From an uncultured Lachnospiraceae bacterium (GTDB lineage: Bacteria; Bacillota; Clostridia; Lachnospirales; Lachnospiraceae), in NCBI GenBank assembly GCA_910586555.1, contig CAJUJY010000071.1:1-16951 (forward strand): 16,951 nt of DNA. The letters are read 5' to 3'. Shown here piece by piece: positions 14,530 to 16,951 of this stretch. Below the pieces are notes generated by a model. It did no database searches. It was given only the letters and a program-made list of their open reading frames with translations, and was not told the DNA's origin. Each line of letters starts with the position of its first letter. Positions within the stretch are counted from its first letter, which is position 1. The translations under genes and the position numbers were made by a program.

Positions 14530-14812
14530 TACAAACAAAAAAGAGGTTATAAATGCGTTAAATAACATAGAATATAATTTTGATAAAATATTAAAATGTA
14601 GCAAAGATTACATAAAGTTTATTCCAGGTGTTACACCAGTGTTATTTTATGGTTCACTTCTTGGTGTATTAAAGCCCATTGAAGGTAAAAATAAATCCTA
14701 TGCTTTCAGTTGAAATAATTAACAAGGAAAATGTTATTAAAAAATTAATGAAATAGAACCTTTTGAAGGATATGATATTAAAAAATATAGAGGAAACCTC
14801 CAAATTGCTATC
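14530..14812 (+). pseudogene. Unidentified decayed coding remnant
   Basis: A plus-strand frame from about 14530 to 14715 reads NALNNIEYNFDKILKCSKD, then YIKFIPGVTPVLFYGSLLGVLKPIEGK, before a stop. Another frame supplies INPMLSVEIINKENVIKKL (about 14689-14752), and a third supplies NEIEPFEGYDIKKYRGNLQI (about 14748-14810). The pieces look like one protein broken by frameshifts because each is protein-like only over a short span and they follow each other in order. I do not recognise the family. There is no good start or RBS. Confidence 0.35.
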
Positions 14813-14829
14813 ATGGAGCAGACAGCCTA

Positions 14830-14996
14830 AGTACCAGTATGATTTTTGCTTATGTGCTAATATTTACCTGGGTATACATGCAGCAGCTTATTTATCATCT
14901 AATATAAAGAGGATAGAAAAAGCAGCTTGTACAAAAGTAAAGGCATATGGTACACATATAATCCGTCATACATGCGCAAGCCTTTATTTATATTAA
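14830..14996 (+). pseudogene. Tyrosine recombinase (phage-type integrase) remnant
   Basis: The frame ending at the TAA of 14994-14996 reads YQYDFCLCANIYLGIHAAAYL, resembling the integrase segment with the first catalytic arginine (usual form LxTGLRxxEL, here the arginine is H), and then YGTHIIRHTCASLYLY, which matches the H-x-x-R-H box with both histidines and the second arginine. The intervening core is much too short and no catalytic tyrosine follows. Tyrosine recombinases insert elements at tRNA genes, and a tRNA-Trp lies 530 bases away. The longer ORF that starts at 14763 joins this to unrelated upstream sequence. Confidence 0.6.
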
Positions 14997-15044
14997 AATG
15001 AAAATACTAAAACCAGGATATTTATAATATGGACGGAGGCGTTT

Positions 15045-15376
15045 ATGCAACAGGTATTGCTTTATCATGGAAGTGGGGAAACGGTCATGTTTCCAGAAAT
15101 ATGTAAGACAAGATATACAAAAGATTTTTCATGTGGGTTTTATTGTACAAGAAGTTATGGGCAGGACGTAAGAATAAGGCAGGTGTTGTTAATATATATT
15201 CATATATAGAAGACAGTATGCTGAAAATATTAAAGTTTAATAAAATGAACGATGAATGGCTTGATTTTATTGGAAAATGCAGGGGAGGTTATATCCATGA
15301 CTATGACGTTGTGGAAGGTTCTATGGCTAAGGAATTGCAGGAAGCACTGGAGGATAAATATGGTTATTTTGATTGA
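15045..15376 (+). pseudogene. DUF3990 family gene with a frameshift
   Basis: ATG at 15045 has GGAGG at 15035-15039. Frame one reads MQQVLLYHGSGETVMFPEIC, then KDFSCGFYCTRSYGQ and is lost near 15165-15185, stopping at 15209. A second frame (to the TGA ending at 15376) continues the family sequence: VVNIYSYIEDSMLKILKFNK, then EWLDFIGKCRGGYIHDYDVVEG. The YHGS start, DF-x-x-GFY-x-T and WLDFI elements are those of DUF3990, about 150-170 residues, which is thought to have an ADP-ribosyltransferase-like fold and is often found in toxin-antitoxin-like or defence settings. Joining the frames restores an almost full-length protein. One indel separates them, unless it is a programmed shift, for which I see no clear slip site. 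Confidence 0.75.
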
Positions 15377-15449
15377 TACTAATATAGTTTTAGATATTAT
15401 ACAAGGTAGTACTACCAGATGGGTTTATAGAAATTATGGCAAAAAATAA
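15360..15449 (+). pseudogene. N-terminal stub of a PIN-domain (VapC-like) protein
   Basis: ATG at 15360, 7 bases after CTGGAGG, overlaps the end of the DUF3990 gene. The product begins MVILIDTNIVLDII, the first strand of PIN-domain ribonucleases with the catalytic aspartate D6 in the IDTN motif and the second D at position 12. After residue 15 (QGSTTRWVYRNYGKK) the family sequence is lost and a TAA follows. PIN toxins are about 130-140 residues with three or four acidic residues, so only the start remains. The overlap with DUF3990 may be original or created by deletion. Confidence 0.6.
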
Positions 15450-15475
15450 ATAGCAAAAACCCACAAGCAAAACAA

Positions 15476-15517
15476 AAACCACCAGAACGCCCTTTTTACA
15501 AGGCTTCTGGTGGTTTT
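15476..15517 (-). terminator. Terminator of the tRNA-Trp transcript
   Basis: AAACCACCAGAA-c-GCC (15476-15491) and GGC-TTCTGGTGGTTTT (15502-15517) form a strong stem with one bulged base. Read on the minus strand, the stem is followed by TTTTTGTTTTG, an intrinsic terminator 9 bases past the 3' end of the tRNA gene. TTTT on the plus side may make it weakly bidirectional. Confidence 0.8.
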
Positions 15518-15525
15518 CCATTAAC

Positions 15526-15595
15526 AGGGGTGGAAGGAATCGAACCATCCTCTGGAGTTTTGGAGACTCTTATTCTACCGATGAACTACACCCCT
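15526..15595 (-). tRNA. tRNA-Trp (anticodon CCA)
   Basis: The minus strand folds as a 70-base cloverleaf. The acceptor is AGGGGTG/CACCCCT (7 pairs), the D stem GTTC/GAAT, the anticodon loop CTCCAAA with T33, anticodon CCA and A37, and the T loop TTCGATT. The discriminator is G, as in bacterial tRNA-Trp, and CCA is not encoded. Two stem flaws are seen: A-C at the first anticodon-stem pair (27-43) and T-T in the middle of the T stem (51-63). The D loop is short (7 bases). It has its own strong promoter and terminator, so it is probably expressed, but the mismatches leave some doubt about full function. Confidence 0.85.
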
Positions 15596-15666
15596 TTATT
15601 AAATTATACACCACATATGGCAGATATTAAAACTGGCAGTAATAATATACCACATGCGACTTTGTT

Positions 15667-15695
15667 ATTATAGTATGTATTAATCTTGTTGTCAA
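15667..15695 (-). promoter_or_regulatory. Consensus promoter for tRNA-Trp
   Basis: On the minus strand, TTGACA (15695-15690) and TATAAT (15672-15667) are both perfect and exactly 17 bases apart, about 70 bases upstream of the tRNA 5' end. Perfect consensus is typical of stable-RNA promoters. Confidence 0.85.
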
Positions 15696-15734
15696 GTAAA
15701 AAAATAATTTATTTTAATAGAATTTTAAATGCGT

Positions 15735-15746
15735 TTGTGGTACAAT
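15735..15746 (+). promoter_or_regulatory. Likely extended -10 promoter for the hypothetical gene-nth operon
   Basis: TGTGGTACAAT gives an extended -10 (TG one base before TACAAT at 15741-15746). No good -35 lies at the right distance. It is about 85 bases before the ATG at 15831 and divergent from the tRNA promoter; the rest of 15596-15830 shows no gene. Confidence 0.4.
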
Positions 15747-15830
15747 AGCCATTACTGGGATATTAAAGGAATAAGCATATGTAACTGGCATGGCGCCAGG
15801 TAATGTTATATTTGTGGGGAAGTGCAGGGT

Positions 15831-16178
15831 ATGAATAACAGAAATTCATTTTATGATATTAAGTCTTTTTATGATAAGGGGGCTCTGCTAAAGGCAAGTT
15901 ACAGAGGCATGCGTTACCAGGTGGAACGGGCAGAAGATGAAGCAGGGCAGGAAGGTGGCGTAGCTGTAAAGAAACTGCGTGTGTATGTATGGCCTGAACC
16001 ATTCTGCTTTGAAAAGACACCTGGCAGGTTTAAGGAGTCATGTGATTTTGAATATAGTGAAGACGGGCTTTTTAAGGCATATAACTGGGTCTGTACATGT
16101 TATGATGTAAACAAAGAAAAGTGGGAACATGCAATGAATTTCCCGCTTGAGTCAGCAAAAGAAATGGGAATTATTTAG
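15831..16178 (+). CDS. Conserved hypothetical protein upstream of nth
   Basis: ATG at 15831 with GGGGAAG about 9 bases upstream is preferred over an in-frame GTG at 15822, which lies too close to that RBS. The 115-residue product is soluble and acidic (SFYDIKSFYDKGALLKASYRG..., LRVYVWPEPFCFEKTPGRFK, FEYSEDGLFKAYNWVCTCYD, EKWEHAMNFP), with a WPEPFCFEKT core. Similar proteins without a known function occur in Lachnospiraceae, to my memory often near nth. It is 21 bases upstream of nth, so the two are very probably co-transcribed. No catalytic motif is visible and no function is assigned. Confidence 0.8.
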   Translation: MNNRNSFYDIKSFYDKGALLKASYRGMRYQVERAEDEAGQEGGVAVKKLRVYVWPEPFCFEKTPGRFKESCDFEYSEDGLFKAYNWVCTCYDVNKEKWEHAMNFPLESAKEMGII

Positions 16179-16199
16179 ATAAGAAAGGTTTGGTTTTAT

Positions 16200-16865
16200 A
16201 TGGCAAAACGCATGACAAAAAAAGAGAGGGAACGTGTAGGCAGGGTTATGCAGCTTCTTGATAATGAATATGGCACAGAACACAGGTGCTATTTAAACCA
16301 TGACAGTGCATGGCAGCTTTTAATAGCAACAATCCTTAGTGCACAGTGTACTGATGCAAGGGTAAATATAGTTACAAAAGATTTATTTGTTAAATATCCT
16401 TCACTTGAAGCATTTGCCGCAGCAGACCAGAAAGAACTTGAACAGGATATACATTCTATAGGTTTTTACAGGAATAAATCTAAAAATATTATTGCATGTG
16501 CAAGAAGGCTTATAACAGAGTTTAATTCAGAAGTGCCTGAAAAGATGTACGATCTTGTTTCACTTGCAGGTGTTGGAAGGAAGACTGCCAATGTGATAAG
16601 AGGGAATGTTTTTAACAAGCCATGTATAGTTGTTGATACACATGTAAAAAGAATATCTAAAAAGCTTGGTTTTACAAAAGAAGATGATCCTGAAAAAATA
16701 GAGTATGAACTTATGAAAGTCCTGCCAAAAGACCACTGGATATTGTATAATATACATATTATCACACTGGGGCGCAGTATATGTACTGCCAGAAACCCAC
16801 AATGTGAAATATGTTTTTTAAAAAATGAGTGCCCGTCATCAGGTTTTTTTAACCTCATTAAGTAA
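16200..16865 (+). CDS. nth: Endonuclease III (DNA glycosylase/AP lyase)
   Basis: The 221-residue length is that of bacterial Nth. The helix-hairpin-helix LAGVGRKTANVI contains the Schiff-base lysine K128, and VVDTHVKRISKKLG contains the catalytic aspartate D146 (K120 and D138 in E. coli). The C-terminal [4Fe-4S] loop C195-x6-C202-x2-C205-x5-C211 is complete. Nth removes oxidised pyrimidines from DNA and nicks the abasic site in base excision repair. AAGAAAGG about 10 bases before the ATG gives the RBS. Codon use matches the region from about 10.65 kb onward, consistent with core chromosome. Transcription probably comes from the promoter before the hypothetical gene. Confidence 0.97.
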   Translation: MAKRMTKKERERVGRVMQLLDNEYGTEHRCYLNHDSAWQLLIATILSAQCTDARVNIVTKDLFVKYPSLEAFAAADQKELEQDIHSIGFYRNKSKNIIACARRLITEFNSEVPEKMYDLVSLAGVGRKTANVIRGNVFNKPCIVVDTHVKRISKKLGFTKEDDPEKIEYELMKVLPKDHWILYNIHIITLGRSICTARNPQCEICFLKNECPSSGFFNLIK

Positions 16866-16911
16866 GTCCTAAACCCACCGCTTAAGAAGCGGGGGAGTTT
16901 AGGACTTACTT
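16860..16911. terminator. Long hairpin directly after nth
   Basis: AAGTAAGTCCTAAAC (16860-16874) and GTTTAGGACTTACTT (16897-16911) are exact 15-base inverted repeats. The interior CCACCGCTT/AAGCGGGGG adds nine more positions with one mismatch around an AAG loop. The outer arms overlap the nth stop codon. It can end transcription in either direction, with ACTTACTT as a weak T tract. Its length and GC-rich core also resemble subterminal hairpins of IS200/IS605 elements, so an element end is an alternative. Confidence 0.6.
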
Positions 16912-16943
16912 AGTCTGGCAGGGGTTCAAGCTCCTGCCAGACT
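16912..16943. terminator. Second hairpin abutting the first
   Basis: AGTCTGGCAGGGG (16912-16924) and CTCCTGCCAGACT (16931-16943) pair over 13 positions (one G-U) around the loop TTCAAG. It starts at the base after the previous hairpin. What follows is cut off by the window end, so a T run cannot be checked. Confidence 0.5.
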
Positions 16944-16951
16944 GCCGCAAA

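Noticed and set aside
14763..14996. 77-codon ORF taken as one gene
   Set aside because: Its first part is a different decayed gene and only the last part is integrase-like; the start has no RBS.
1..16951. CRISPR array
   Set aside because: No regularly spaced direct repeats were seen anywhere in the window.

Overview
The window looks like a gut-type low-GC Firmicute of the class Clostridia, most probably a Lachnospiraceae relative. This rests on the A+T-rich sequence, strong AGGAGG ribosome binding sites, TTGACA/TATAAT promoters, and the kinds of proteins present (EFR1-type ferredoxin, CHC2/XRE proteins of clostridial conjugative elements, DUF3781, DUF3990). This is inference from protein style; no species can be named from the sequence alone.

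Layout. (1) Positions 1-54 carry the last codons and right-end hairpin of an IS200/IS605-family TnpB element whose body lies outside the window. (2) Positions 165-5868 hold a co-directional accessory locus: GNAT acetyltransferase, ACT-domain protein, LysR regulator, LysE/RhtB exporter, PhnW-like class V aminotransferase with an apparent 40-residue internal deletion, O-acetylhomoserine sulfhydrylase (MetY family) starting at TTG, and an EFR1 flavodoxin/ferredoxin. Together they suggest regulated handling and export of a small (probably sulfur-containing) amino acid; the exact pathway is not one I recognise. (3) At 5871 a DegT/EpsN-type sugar aminotransferase begins but is cut at about 6140. The next 1.8 kb is the remnant of an integrative conjugative element: a 55-residue ORF, an XRE repressor, an operator-rich divergent promoter, a truncated excisionase-like protein and a truncated CHC2 zinc-finger protein. 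At about 7970 this joins the 3' two thirds of a SAM methyltransferase. (4) Positions 8521-10614 carry a GNAT-DUF3781 fusion and a beta-lactamase-fold serine hydrolase.

(5) From about 10.65 kb the codon and word use changes (fewer CG dinucleotides, many CCAG/GCCAGG words) and stays so to the end; this is probably the resident chromosome. It begins with a divergent pair: a HipA/CtkA-like kinase on the minus strand and, on the plus strand, a two-TM potassium channel fused to a TrkA-type Rossmann region and a RyR domain. (6) Positions 13870-15450 are a graveyard: a multiply broken FMN-binding/4Fe-4S membrane protein (NosR/NapH-like), an unidentified decayed ORF, a tyrosine recombinase remnant, a frameshifted DUF3990 gene and a 29-codon PIN-domain stub. 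(7) A tRNA-Trp(CCA) with a perfect-consensus promoter and its own terminator lies on the minus strand. (8) A conserved hypothetical gene and nth (endonuclease III) follow, ending in two back-to-back hairpins at the window edge.

The most interesting items are the RyR-domain potassium channel with its divergent HipA-like kinase, the MetY/PhnW-like/LysE/EFR1 locus, the GNAT-DUF3781 fusion, and the mosaic of broken mobile elements between 6.1 and 8.0 kb and between 13.9 and 15.6 kb.
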